Shown: positions 1-6,597 of the stretch, piece after piece
Layout of the letters: each line of letters opens with the position of its first letter
Position numbering within the stretch: the stretch's first letter is position 1
Assembly (NCBI GenBank): GCA_020441605.1
Contig: JAGRLX010000116.1
Coordinates: 1-18,543, forward strand
Direction of reading: 5' to 3'
Length of the DNA stretch: 18,543 nt
DNA from: Alphaproteobacteria bacterium
GTDB lineage: Bacteria; Pseudomonadota; Alphaproteobacteria; Rhizobiales; Aestuariivirgaceae
Notes under the pieces: model-generated
What the model was told of the DNA's origin: nothing
Database searches by the model: none
The model's input: only the letters and a program-made list of their open reading frames with translations
Made by a program: the position numbers and the translations under genes

Positions 1-45
1 AGCGGATTTACAGTCCGCCCCCTTTGCCGCTCGGGACACTCCCCC
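1..45 (-). tRNA. tRNA-Tyr (anticodon GTA), 5' part only
   Basis: Read on the minus strand, this stretch has the 5' half of a bacterial tyrosine tRNA. An acceptor strand GGGGGAG begins at 45, T8 is at 38, the D-arm contains CCCGAGCGGCAAAGGGG, and the anticodon arm GGACTGTAAATCC has anticodon GTA at 9-11. This D-arm and anticodon combination is characteristic of tRNA-Tyr. The long variable arm, T-arm and 3' acceptor strand lie beyond the window edge, so the gene is cut by the window and there is no sign that it is broken. The 5' end could be one base further out, because six G residues run together at 41-46. Confidence 0.9.
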
Positions 46-200
46 CGAATCGCCCGCAAAAATTGAGGGCAAACCGTTGCTTGAGCCAAACGCCATCAGG
101 CCCGGATGCGAACCGGACCCTTTGAGTAGGCGCTATATGCAAGGGATGGGCCGTGGTGTCAAGCGAGCCGTCGGCGTTTTTCCGGATCGAAGCCAATCGG
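46..200. other. Intergenic region between tRNA-Tyr and the META-domain gene
   Basis: No convincing gene is seen here. It should contain the tRNA-Tyr promoter, since transcription runs leftward from about position 45, and the transcript end of the META-domain gene. I could not identify a confident -35/-10 pair or an intrinsic terminator. The open frames across it are out-of-frame by-products of GC-rich sequence. Confidence 0.5.
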
Positions 201-596
201 TCACTGGCGCTCGTAGGTCGACGCCGGCCGGCCGCCATGGGCCGCGAGCCTCAGGGAGTTCCCATCCACTGTTGCAGTGCGCAAATGCGCCGGAAGATCC
301 TGAAAATCCAGCGGCAGCATCACGGTGCCCTGGGCACAGGGAGTTTCAGCCCACATGATGGACTTCGGGTTTTCGGCGTTGACCGGCCCGGAGAACCTCG
401 TGCAGCCATCGGCACCGCTGATTTCTCCTTTCGATATGGTAAAGGACGGCACGAACTGATTGCGGCTGAAATCCGGGCGCTTGCCGTCAATGGCGACGAG
501 GACCCAGGTCCCGTTGAGGCCGCCGGCCGCCGCGCCGCCAATGTTTGCCGCTGCCATCAAGACCGCCGCCAGTGCCCCTGCCCTCCGAATTTTCAT
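201..596 (-). CDS. Secreted META-domain (HslJ-like) protein
   Basis: This 131-residue protein has a typical signal peptide: basic MKIRR, then an Ala-rich hydrophobic stretch, with likely cleavage near residue 24. A single compact domain resembling META/DUF306 (HslJ family) follows. It opens with GTWVLVAIDG (29-38), carries a CTRFSG element (65-70, the usual position of the family's CN-x-x-x-G-like motif), and has a second Cys at 87 that could pair with Cys65. The family occurs as periplasmic or outer-membrane proteins. HslJ in E. coli is linked to stress and novobiocin resistance, but the molecular function is unknown. The start is supported by GAGGTAGAG just upstream of the ATG. It is divergently oriented to the MIPMPP-motif gene. 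There is no lipobox, so it is probably soluble in the periplasm. Confidence 0.75.
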   Translation of the reverse strand: MKIRRAGALAAVLMAAANIGGAAAGGLNGTWVLVAIDGKRPDFSRNQFVPSFTISKGEISGADGCTRFSGPVNAENPKSIMWAETPCAQGTVMLPLDFQDLPAHLRTATVDGNSLRLAAHGGRPASTYERQ

Positions 597-753
597 CTCT
601 ACCTCGCTCCCATCCCCGCCATAAGCCGGAACAACACGGCCTAATCATGAAATGCGCACGGCGCCTGCAGGCGCGCTGCATCGTCGGCAAGGTCAGCCCA
701 GGGCAAGCCGATCATGATTCACTGGTCGCAGTCCCACGACATTGGAGAGTGCC
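597..753. promoter_or_regulatory. Divergent intergenic region, META gene / MIPMPP-motif gene
   Basis: This 157-bp gap lies between two divergent start codons and so should carry both promoters. A perfect 14-bp palindrome, GCGCCTGCAGGCGC, lies at 661-674, roughly in the middle. GC-rich palindromes arise easily in this genome, so a role as an operator is only a possibility. A ribosome binding site GGAGAG at 744-749 belongs to the plus-strand gene. I could not assign -35/-10 elements with confidence. Confidence 0.4.
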
Positions 754-1305
754 ATGCAAGTGTCTCATACAGCAAGCGCAATACTGGTCCGCCCCACGGC
801 GAATCGCACCGGCTTCCACGCTGACCCCTCTGATCGCAGCGGCCCGGAAGGCAGCCGATCAGGCGTTCCGGCCTTCACCAATTTCCTGTCGGACTATTCT
901 GACGCTCCCACGCGGGGTGCACCAGGCGCTTCGGAGGACGCCCCGCTGGCCAGCGGCGGGGCTCCGGACATCCAGCCGCCCCCGGACAGCGGCAAGCCAA
1001 TGATACCCATGCCTCCCGACTTCATAGATTTGGGAAAACTTGGTGGCGGCGCCCCCGATCCGGACGACCCGCCCATCGACCTGTCGGGCACCATGATTCC
1101 GATGCCTCCCGAATTCCAGGAACAACCCGTAGTCGGCGAAGGCGAGGGATTGGGCGCACCCGACGCCATCGGCGACACGGGGAGCGGCGAAGGCGAGATC
1201 GCCGAGGCCACGTCGATCTTCGTGCAGCTCTTTACCGAGACAGATCCTGCTCCCGTCGACGAACTCTTGGCGGAAGAAGGAGAGGCGATCGTCGCCGAAA
1301 GTTGA
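754..1305 (+). CDS. Acidic Pro/Gly-rich orphan protein with two MIPMPP[D/E]F motifs
   Basis: I do not recognise this 183-residue protein. The ATG at 754 has GGAGAG four bases upstream, which is better than the in-frame TTG at 742. The N-terminal third is polar. From about residue 50 the chain is rich in Pro, Gly, Ala, Asp and Glu and almost free of Cys and aromatics, so it is probably largely disordered. The octamer MIPMPPDF (83-90) recurs as MIPMPPEF (114-121), exactly 31 residues later, each in a Gly/Asp/Pro-rich setting. The C-terminal 25 residues (FVQLFTETD onward) are more hydrophobic and could form a short amphipathic helix. There is no signal peptide or membrane segment. The regular GC-rich codon pattern and good start support a real gene, but a function cannot be given. 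Confidence 0.6.
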   Translation: MQVSHTASAILVRPTANRTGFHADPSDRSGPEGSRSGVPAFTNFLSDYSDAPTRGAPGASEDAPLASGGAPDIQPPPDSGKPMIPMPPDFIDLGKLGGGAPDPDDPPIDLSGTMIPMPPEFQEQPVVGEGEGLGAPDAIGDTGSGEGEIAEATSIFVQLFTETDPAPVDELLAEEGEAIVAES

Positions 1306-1365
1306 CGCCACCTGCTCGCGCCTTCCCCCGCTCGGCGCTGCGCATAAGGATCATCGCTCAAATGG

Positions 1366-1400
1366 TGATCGCCCTGGATGCAATCCATCCAGGGCGATCA
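1366..1400. terminator. Hairpin between convergent genes, candidate bidirectional terminator
   Basis: A perfect 15-bp inverted repeat is seen: TGATCGCCCTGGATG at 1366-1380 pairs with 1386-1400 across a 5-nt loop. It sits 60 bp beyond the stop of the MIPMPP-motif gene and 78 bp beyond the stop of the first secreted paralog, the expected place for a terminator serving both. There is no long T tract on either side (ATTGCTG on plus, ACCATTTG on minus), so termination efficiency is uncertain. Confidence 0.55.
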
Positions 1401-1478
1401 TTGCTGCAATCGACTCGTAAGCTCAGGCTGGCGATTCGCGGTCCGGTTTCGGCTCCGTCTTCGCCCGCTCAAGGCCGA

Positions 1479-3149
1479 CTACTTTTGGGCAGCCGGCCCG
1501 TAGAGCAGGTTGACCACGCCGCGCGAACCGCGGGTGAACCAGTTGAACTGGCTGGTGCCATTGATCAGCTGATTGAACCCCCAGGCCGCGGCGCTGTCGG
1601 TCGGATCCATGCTGGTCGACGAATAGTCACCCCAGCGGCAAGAGCCACGCGCCATCGTGTTGCACCCGGTAAACTCCGAGGTCGATGTGCCGGCAACGCT
1701 GTAGACCCAACTCGCGCTGGTGTTGTTGAGTCCCTGGAAGATCAGATGCGCCGCACGGCCGGAACCGGCGGTGGCCGTGGTGCGCGACGCGGTGATCAGC
1801 GCCGGCGCGCCGGCGAGGCCCGATCCCGTGGCGATCGACGGGTTGAACAGATGACCGGTCGAGATGTTCGACAGGAAGGTGAAGGTATTCGACACCGTGC
1901 TCGATGTCGCGGTCTTGCGCAGGCGGTACCAGCGGATCGCCGCACGACCGCCGCTGTTCACCGTGTGCACGTTCCACAGATACCCGCGCGACTGGATGCT
2001 GTTCGACTGGAACCGCCCATCGAGCGTGTCGAGCTTCTGGCCGTTGGGCTGTGGGGCATCCGCCGCCGCCGTCCAGGCCGCGACCGAGAACGACGGCTTC
2101 GATGACTGGGTGTCGCTCGCCGCCGCACCCGACGCCGTGCCGACCGTGCGCACATCGCGACGGGTCAGAACGCTGCCTGAACCGGAGCCTGTCGAGATGA
2201 AGGTCGCGAACGGGTCCGTATCCCGGACCATCGGCGGTGCAAGGTTGAACTGCAGGTTACGGAAGCACTTGGCCGTGATCCGCCCACCGCTCAGGCTCGG
2301 AATCTTGTCGATCGACAGGATCGCGCCCGTCGCACCACCGGTGGCCGGAAAGTCATTGGCGGTGATGAACCAACGGTAATAGCTCGATCCTGCATTCGGA
2401 TAGTCCCAGAAGCTGTTGGCGGCCCGCTTGCAGAAGACCGATGTTCCACGGCTCAACCGGAACCGGTACAGGCGCCAGCCCGAGGCTGTCGACGAGGTCG
2501 ACACGGCGATATACTGGTTCTGGTCGGTGTTGGTCGAGTTGCGCGATTCCACCGTCACGAAGAACCGGTTCACCCGGCGGTCGTAGAGCACCCGCGGATC
2601 GAACATCGTCTCACTGGAGGGGGGCGCGAAAGCGCCGAAGAAGGATTTCAGCGGCACCCGGCTGACGATGCCGCAGCTCGAGGTGCTGTAGATGCCGATG
2701 TCGACATTGGTCACTACCACCAGGCGGCTGCTCGAAGCTGCACCATGAATGTCCGACGGCGCAAAGCCGGTCGCAATGTTGGTATTGCAGATTCGGCTCA
2801 GACCGAGCCGGTCCGGCCCGGATGTCTCGGCATTTTCGGCTGGCGCGGCCACTTCCGTCGGATCGGCTTGCACCGGTCCCTTCGCTGCACCCTTGATGGC
2901 CATCAGAGCGGCATCGCCAATCGGGATCAGCGTTTCGCTTCCCCCTGTCCGGAAAGGTGAAAGGCCAACCGGCGTGCTGTAGTCGCCGAGCGGCATCTGA
3001 TAGGTGCGGGCAACCGCCGTCTGGGTTGGCGCGGCATTGGCTGGAACCGCCATCGTCGCCGACAAGGAAACGCCAAGCGCGAGACTCGCTGCCATGGTCA
3101 TGAATTGGACGGGCCGGAATGCCGGTCCACGATGGTTTGGAAAGTACAT
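1479..3149 (-). CDS. Large secreted beta-propeller-like protein, tandem paralog 1
   Basis: This 556-residue protein has a signal peptide. A hydrophobic core around SLALGVSL ends in VPANA, with likely cleavage after Ala39. An Ala/Pro-rich linker (about 88-115) precedes the main domain. Motifs such as DPRVLYDRRVNRFFVTVES, QYIAVSTSS, FWDYPN, FITANDFP and RWGDYSSTSMDP resemble a broad group of uncharacterised extracellular bacterial proteins probably folding as beta-propellers. That is a remembered family likeness, not a database match. Six Cys in the mature part match the six of the neighbouring paralog, suggesting disulfides. The ATG at 3149 has AGGGAG six bases upstream; the in-frame TTG at 3170 would put that site inside the gene. 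No catalytic motif or anchor is visible. It is probably secreted or periplasmic, and function is unknown. Confidence 0.8.
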   Translation of the reverse strand: MYFPNHRGPAFRPVQFMTMAASLALGVSLSATMAVPANAAPTQTAVARTYQMPLGDYSTPVGLSPFRTGGSETLIPIGDAALMAIKGAAKGPVQADPTEVAAPAENAETSGPDRLGLSRICNTNIATGFAPSDIHGAASSSRLVVVTNVDIGIYSTSSCGIVSRVPLKSFFGAFAPPSSETMFDPRVLYDRRVNRFFVTVESRNSTNTDQNQYIAVSTSSTASGWRLYRFRLSRGTSVFCKRAANSFWDYPNAGSSYYRWFITANDFPATGGATGAILSIDKIPSLSGGRITAKCFRNLQFNLAPPMVRDTDPFATFISTGSGSGSVLTRRDVRTVGTASGAAASDTQSSKPSFSVAAWTAAADAPQPNGQKLDTLDGRFQSNSIQSRGYLWNVHTVNSGGRAAIRWYRLRKTATSSTVSNTFTFLSNISTGHLFNPSIATGSGLAGAPALITASRTTATAGSGRAAHLIFQGLNNTSASWVYSVAGTSTSEFTGCNTMARGSCRWGDYSSTSMDPTDSAAAWGFNQLINGTSQFNWFTRGSRGVVNLLYGPAAQK

Positions 3150-3199
3150 GCGATACTCCCTTTCATACAATCAACGCCCCCTTTGTAATAAATATCCTA

Positions 3200-3241
3200 A
3201 AAACGACATGAGTACAGTCATAATTTGCATTAAAACGACAT
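3200..3241. repeat. Two direct repeats of AAAACGACAT upstream of paralog 1
   Basis: The 10-mer AAAACGACAT occurs at 3200-3209 and 3232-3241, 32 bp apart, about three turns of the helix. The repeats lie 51-92 bp upstream of the paralog 1 start. Same-face direct repeats at this position suggest a regulator binding site. I do not see the 10-mer upstream of paralog 2. Confidence 0.5.
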
Positions 3242-3248
3242 TTCTCAA
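3220..3248 (-). promoter_or_regulatory. Candidate sigma-70-type promoter for paralog 1
   Basis: On the minus strand TTGAGA (3243-3248) matches the -35 consensus at five of six bases. It is followed after 17 bp by AATTAT (3220-3225), a four-of-six match to the -10. Transcription would start near 3213 and give a leader of about 64 nt. One AAAACGACAT repeat falls in the spacer and the other just downstream of the predicted start. AT-rich sequence yields chance promoter matches, so this is tentative. Confidence 0.3.
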
Positions 3249-3497
3249 TCTAAATTACACACTTTTGACCAAACGTGACTTAACTTTAAATACACTCTTC
3301 AATCGAAAGCAAAAATGACGCAACGATAGAAATGCCGATGTTGAAATTAGTGGGGGATTTTTCCAAGTAAAAATATGGATATATAATGATAAAACGAATT
3401 TTACTTACTCTATACAAATAAATACATGATTTCCACAATCTATCCCATGCAGTTAGATGCATGAACGCCCGTAACACGGGCTCAGAGGCATCCTGAC

Positions 3498-3530
3498 AAA
3501 AAAAATCGGGAGCCCGCGCGGGGCTCCCGA
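3498..3530 (-). terminator. Intrinsic terminator of paralog 2
   Basis: On the minus strand a perfect 10-bp stem (TCGGGAGCCC at 3521-3530 with its complement at 3506-3515) and a 5-nt loop are followed by a run of eight T (3498-3505). This is a textbook rho-independent terminator. It starts 23 bp after the stop codon of the 553-residue paralog, so readthrough into paralog 1 should be limited and each copy is probably transcribed separately. Confidence 0.93.
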
Positions 3531-3553
3531 TCATAACCGTGTAACGATGTCGA

Positions 3554-5215
3554 TCAGTTCTGGGCAGCCGGCCCGTAGAGCAGGTTGACCACACCGCGCG
3601 AGCCGCGGGTGAACCAGTTGAACTGGCTGGTGCCGTTGACCAGCTGGTTGAAGCTCCAGGCCGCGGCGCTGTCGGTCGGATCCATGCTGGTCGACGAATA
3701 GTCACCCCAGCGGCAGGCGCCCCGCGACTGCGTGTTGCAGCCGGTGAACTCCGAACTCGATGTGCCGGCGGTCGAGTAGACCCAGCTTGAGCTCGTATTG
3801 TTCAGCCCCTGGAAGATCAGATGCGCCGCACGGCCGGAAACGGCGGTAGCCGTGGTCCGCGATGCGGTGATCAGCGCCGGCGCGCCGGCGAGACCCGACC
3901 CCGTGGCGATCGACGGGTTGAACAGATGACCGGTCGAAACATCCGACAGGAAGGTAAAGGTGTTCGACACCGTGCTGGTCGTCGAGGTCTTGAACAGCCG
4001 GTACCAGCGGATCGCCGCACGGCCGCCGCTGTTCACCGTGTGCACGTTCCACAGGAATCCGCGCGACTGGATGCTGTTCGACTGGAACCGCCCATCCAGC
4101 GTGTCGAGCTTCTCGCCATTTGGCTGCGGAGCACCCGCCGCCGCCGTCCAGGCCGCGACCGAGAACGACGGCTTGACCGACTGGGTGTCGCTCCCCGCCG
4201 AACCCGACGCCGTGCCGACTGAACGCACGTCGCGCCGGGTCAGGACGCTGCCGGACCCCGATCCCGGCGCGATGAAGGTCGCGAAGGGATCCGTGTCCAG
4301 CACCATCGGCGGCGCCAGGTTGAACTGCAGGTTGTTGAAGCACTTGGCGGTGATCGAGCCACCGCTCAGGCTCGGGATCTTGTCGATCGACAGGATCGCA
4401 CCCGAAGCCCCGCCACTGGCCGGGAAGTCATTGGCGGTGATGTACCAGCGCGTGGCACTCGAACCCGCATTCGGATAGTCCCAGAAGCTGTTGGACGCCC
4501 GCTTGCAGAAGATCGTCGATCCCTGACTCAGCCGGAAGCGGTACAGGCGCCAGCCCGAGGCCGTCGACGACGTCGACACGGCGATATACTGGAACTGGTC
4601 GGTATTGCCGGAGTTCCGCGATTCCACCGTCACGAAGAACCGGTTCGCGCGGCGGTCATAGATCACCCGCGGGTCGAACTGGGTTTCCGACGCCGGCGGC
4701 GCGAAGGCCCCGAAGAAGGACTTCAGCGGCACCCGGCTGACGATGCCGCAACTCGAGGTGCTGTAGATGCCGATGTCGACGTTGGTCACCACCACCAGCC
4801 GGCTGCTCGAGGCCGCGCCATGGATGTCCGACGGCGCAAAGCCGGTCGCCACATTGGTGTTACAGCTCCGGCTGACGCCGAGCATGTCCGGCCCGGCTCC
4901 ACCATCGGCAGACGCCGGCGCCACACCATCGGCTGAAGCCGGCGCATTGCCGGCACCGGCCTTGATGGCCATCAGTGCCTCGTCACCGATCGGAATCAGC
5001 GTGTCGGCCCCGGCCCGGCTCGGCGCCTGGCCCACCGGCGTGCTGAAGTCGCCGAGCGGCATCTGATAGGTGCGGGCAACCGCCGTCTGGGTTGGCGCGG
5101 CATTGGCTGGAACCGCCATCGCCGCCGTCAAGGAAACGCCAAGCGCAAGGCTCGCCGCTACCGAAAACCGCCTGAATGGTCGACTCGCCGACCCTGAAAG
5201 CTCTGGCAATCGCAT
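3554..5215 (-). CDS. Large secreted beta-propeller-like protein, tandem paralog 2
   Basis: This 553-residue protein is closely similar to its neighbour over nearly the whole length. It has a signal peptide with the same VPANA cleavage region, the same six Cys, and the motifs DPRVIYDRRANRFFVTVES, FWDYPN, YITANDFP and RWGDYSSTSMDP. Differences cluster at the extreme N-terminus and in the Ala-rich linker, where this copy has a doubled APASADG[V/G] unit. The ATG at 5215 has AAGGGAG five bases upstream. Its own terminator follows the stop, and its promoter lies in the gap shared with rnd. The likely role is a secreted or periplasmic protein of unknown function. The propeller assignment rests on motif resemblance and is less certain than the secretion and paralogy. 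Confidence 0.8.
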   Translation of the reverse strand: MRLPELSGSASRPFRRFSVAASLALGVSLTAAMAVPANAAPTQTAVARTYQMPLGDFSTPVGQAPSRAGADTLIPIGDEALMAIKAGAGNAPASADGVAPASADGGAGPDMLGVSRSCNTNVATGFAPSDIHGAASSSRLVVVTNVDIGIYSTSSCGIVSRVPLKSFFGAFAPPASETQFDPRVIYDRRANRFFVTVESRNSGNTDQFQYIAVSTSSTASGWRLYRFRLSQGSTIFCKRASNSFWDYPNAGSSATRWYITANDFPASGGASGAILSIDKIPSLSGGSITAKCFNNLQFNLAPPMVLDTDPFATFIAPGSGSGSVLTRRDVRSVGTASGSAGSDTQSVKPSFSVAAWTAAAGAPQPNGEKLDTLDGRFQSNSIQSRGFLWNVHTVNSGGRAAIRWYRLFKTSTTSTVSNTFTFLSDVSTGHLFNPSIATGSGLAGAPALITASRTTATAVSGRAAHLIFQGLNNTSSSWVYSTAGTSSSEFTGCNTQSRGACRWGDYSSTSMDPTDSAAAWSFNQLVNGTSQFNWFTRGSRGVVNLLYGPAAQN

Positions 5216-5396
5216 GTGTTACTCCCTTGGTTCTATCTAAGCCCCTCGGTTGCGGAGGCTAGCACAAATTCTGACCCGCAGGAAGCATTGCTTTGTTCTT
5301 CATGGTTCACTTTAAAATTCTGACTTAAGATAAACTTTTATCGCAATCTACTACAGTTTGCTTGACCCATTTGCCAAACTCACGCATGCCAGCGCC
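5216..5396. promoter_or_regulatory. Divergent intergenic region, paralog 2 / rnd
   Basis: These 181 bp separate two divergent starts and must hold both promoters. The part from about 5270 to 5360 is AT-rich. A perfect inverted repeat GATAAA-CT-TTTATC occupies 5329-5342. The octamers ACTTTAAA (5309-5316) and TGACTTAA (5321-5328) both also occur in the AT-rich region before paralog 1. For rnd a weak TTCACT/GATAAA pair can be drawn at 5307-5334, but I cannot fix the promoter with confidence. Confidence 0.45.
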
Positions 5397-6554
5397 ATGG
5401 ATCTGATCACCAAGACCGACTCATTGGCAGCCTTGTGCCGGTCACTCGCGACGGAACAGTTTGTTACCGTCGATACCGAATTCATGCGTGAATCGACCTA
5501 CTGGCCGGACTTGTGCCTGATCCAGATGGCCGGTCGCGACCAGCATGCCCTGGTCGATCCGCTCGCACCCGGCCTCGATCTGGCCCCGTTCTTTGACCTG
5601 ATGAACAACCCGGCCGTTCTGAAGGTCTTCCATGCCGCGCGCCAGGACATCGAGATCATGGTGCATCGGGCTGGAATCGTGCCTCATCCGGTGTTCGACA
5701 CCCAGGTGGCCGCCATGGTCTGCGGCTTTGGCGACCAGGTCGGCTATGAGGCCATCGTGCGCAAACTCGCCCGCGCCCAGATCGACAAGTCCTCGCGTTT
5801 CACCGATTGGTCCCGGCGTCCATTGACTGACAAGCAGCTGGCCTATGCCCTTGCCGATGTCACCCACCTGCGGGTGGTCTATGAAAGGCTGAAGGACCAG
5901 CTCGATGCCTCCGGCCGCGAGCACTGGATCCGCGAGGAAATGGCGATCCTCACCAATCCGGCGACCTATCGCAACGAACCGGAAGACGCCTGGAAAAGGA
6001 TCAAGGTCAGGCTCCGGTCCAAGAAGCAGCTCGGCGTCCTGATTGCCGTCTCGGCCTGGCGCGAACACGAAGCTCGTGGCAAGAACGTGCCGCGCTCACG
6101 CATCCTCAAGGATGATGCCGTGGCCGAAATCGCCGTGCAGACGCCGCAGACCCGCGAGGCACTCGCCGGACTGCGTGCCCTGCCCAAGGGCTTTGCCGCC
6201 TCGCGCACCGGCGAAGCGATCCTCGTGTCGGTCAAGGCCGGATTGGAGATGGATCCGCGCGCCCTGCCCCAACTCGACGACGGCCGGGACGAGACATCGG
6301 AACAGACCCAGGCGGCGTCCGAAATCCTCAAACTTGCCTTGAAAGTGGTCTGCGGACGCGAAGGCATCGCACCGAAGCTGGTGGCGAGTGCCGCCGAGAT
6401 CGAGGCGTTGGCCGACGACGATGGCGCTGACGTTCCGATGATGCATGGCTGGCGCCGCGAGGTGTTCGGCGATCTGGCTCTGGCGCTCAAGCGGGGTGAA
6501 GCCATGATCGGCTTCCGCGGCGGCCGGGTGGCCGTGATCCCGACCGCCGGCTGA
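5397..6554 (+). CDS. rnd: Ribonuclease D
   Basis: RNase D is a 3'-5' exoribonuclease that trims tRNA precursors and other structured RNAs in the cytoplasm. From the ATG at 5397 the product is 385 residues, normal for the family. All DEDD-y signatures are present: Exo I VDTEF with D26 and E28, Exo II HAARQDIE with D84, and Exo III YALADVTHL with Y150 and D154. The middle part, beginning with the segment near KKQLGVLIAVSAWREHEARGKN, fits the HRDC-type RNA-binding domain. An upstream in-frame TTG at 5358 would add residues lacking family character, so I prefer the ATG, although no strong ribosome binding site precedes it. In relatives rnd often follows ppk-ppx on the same strand; here it faces the opposite way with a nuclease gene between. 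Confidence 0.95.
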   Translation: MDLITKTDSLAALCRSLATEQFVTVDTEFMRESTYWPDLCLIQMAGRDQHALVDPLAPGLDLAPFFDLMNNPAVLKVFHAARQDIEIMVHRAGIVPHPVFDTQVAAMVCGFGDQVGYEAIVRKLARAQIDKSSRFTDWSRRPLTDKQLAYALADVTHLRVVYERLKDQLDASGREHWIREEMAILTNPATYRNEPEDAWKRIKVRLRSKKQLGVLIAVSAWREHEARGKNVPRSRILKDDAVAEIAVQTPQTREALAGLRALPKGFAASRTGEAILVSVKAGLEMDPRALPQLDDGRDETSEQTQAASEILKLALKVVCGREGIAPKLVASAAEIEALADDDGADVPMMHGWRREVFGDLALALKRGEAMIGFRGGRVAVIPTAG

Positions 6555-6597
6555 GCGATCATGGTGCCCCAATGGCCGCATCCGGAGACCTTCCGGC

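Larger units (their letters stand above)
3150..3553. other. AT-rich spacer between the two secreted paralogs
   Basis: This 404-bp stretch has no credible gene. By hand count 97 of the 300 bases in 3181-3480 are G or C, far below the surrounding coding sequence, and 3361-3420 falls to about one fifth. It contains the ribosome binding site of paralog 1 (AGGGAG, 3156-3161), a pair of AAAACGACAT repeats, a candidate promoter, a short hairpin GCCCG/CGGGC (3467-3481) and the terminator of paralog 2 (3498-3530). An open frame on the minus strand from 3705 into this region enters it out of frame from paralog 2 and is not a gene. AT-rich intergenic sequence could reflect foreign origin or binding of an H-NS-like protein such as MucR; that is inference. 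Confidence 0.7.

Noticed and set aside
1302..2379. Long plus-strand open frames opposite paralog 1
   Set aside because: They are Arg/Ala/Pro-rich frames antisense to a well-supported gene, as GC-rich coding DNA commonly gives; no start signals or family motifs.
3286..3705. Minus-strand open frame joining the paralog 2 end to the AT-rich spacer
   Set aside because: It begins in the wrong frame inside paralog 2 and passes through the terminator hairpin; composition changes abruptly partway.
3821..4478. Plus-strand open frames opposite paralog 2
   Set aside because: They mirror the frames opposite paralog 1 because the DNA is duplicated; similarity between them follows from the paralogy and is not evidence of coding.
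5309..5328. Possible CtrA box (TTAA-N7-TTAA) upstream of rnd and paralog 2
   Set aside because: The two TTAA elements are separated by nine bases, not seven, so it does not fit the known site.
6582..6596. CCGGA-GACCT-TCCGG hairpin between convergent rnd and nuclease genes
   Set aside because: A 5-bp stem without a T run; possible structure but not supportable as a terminator.
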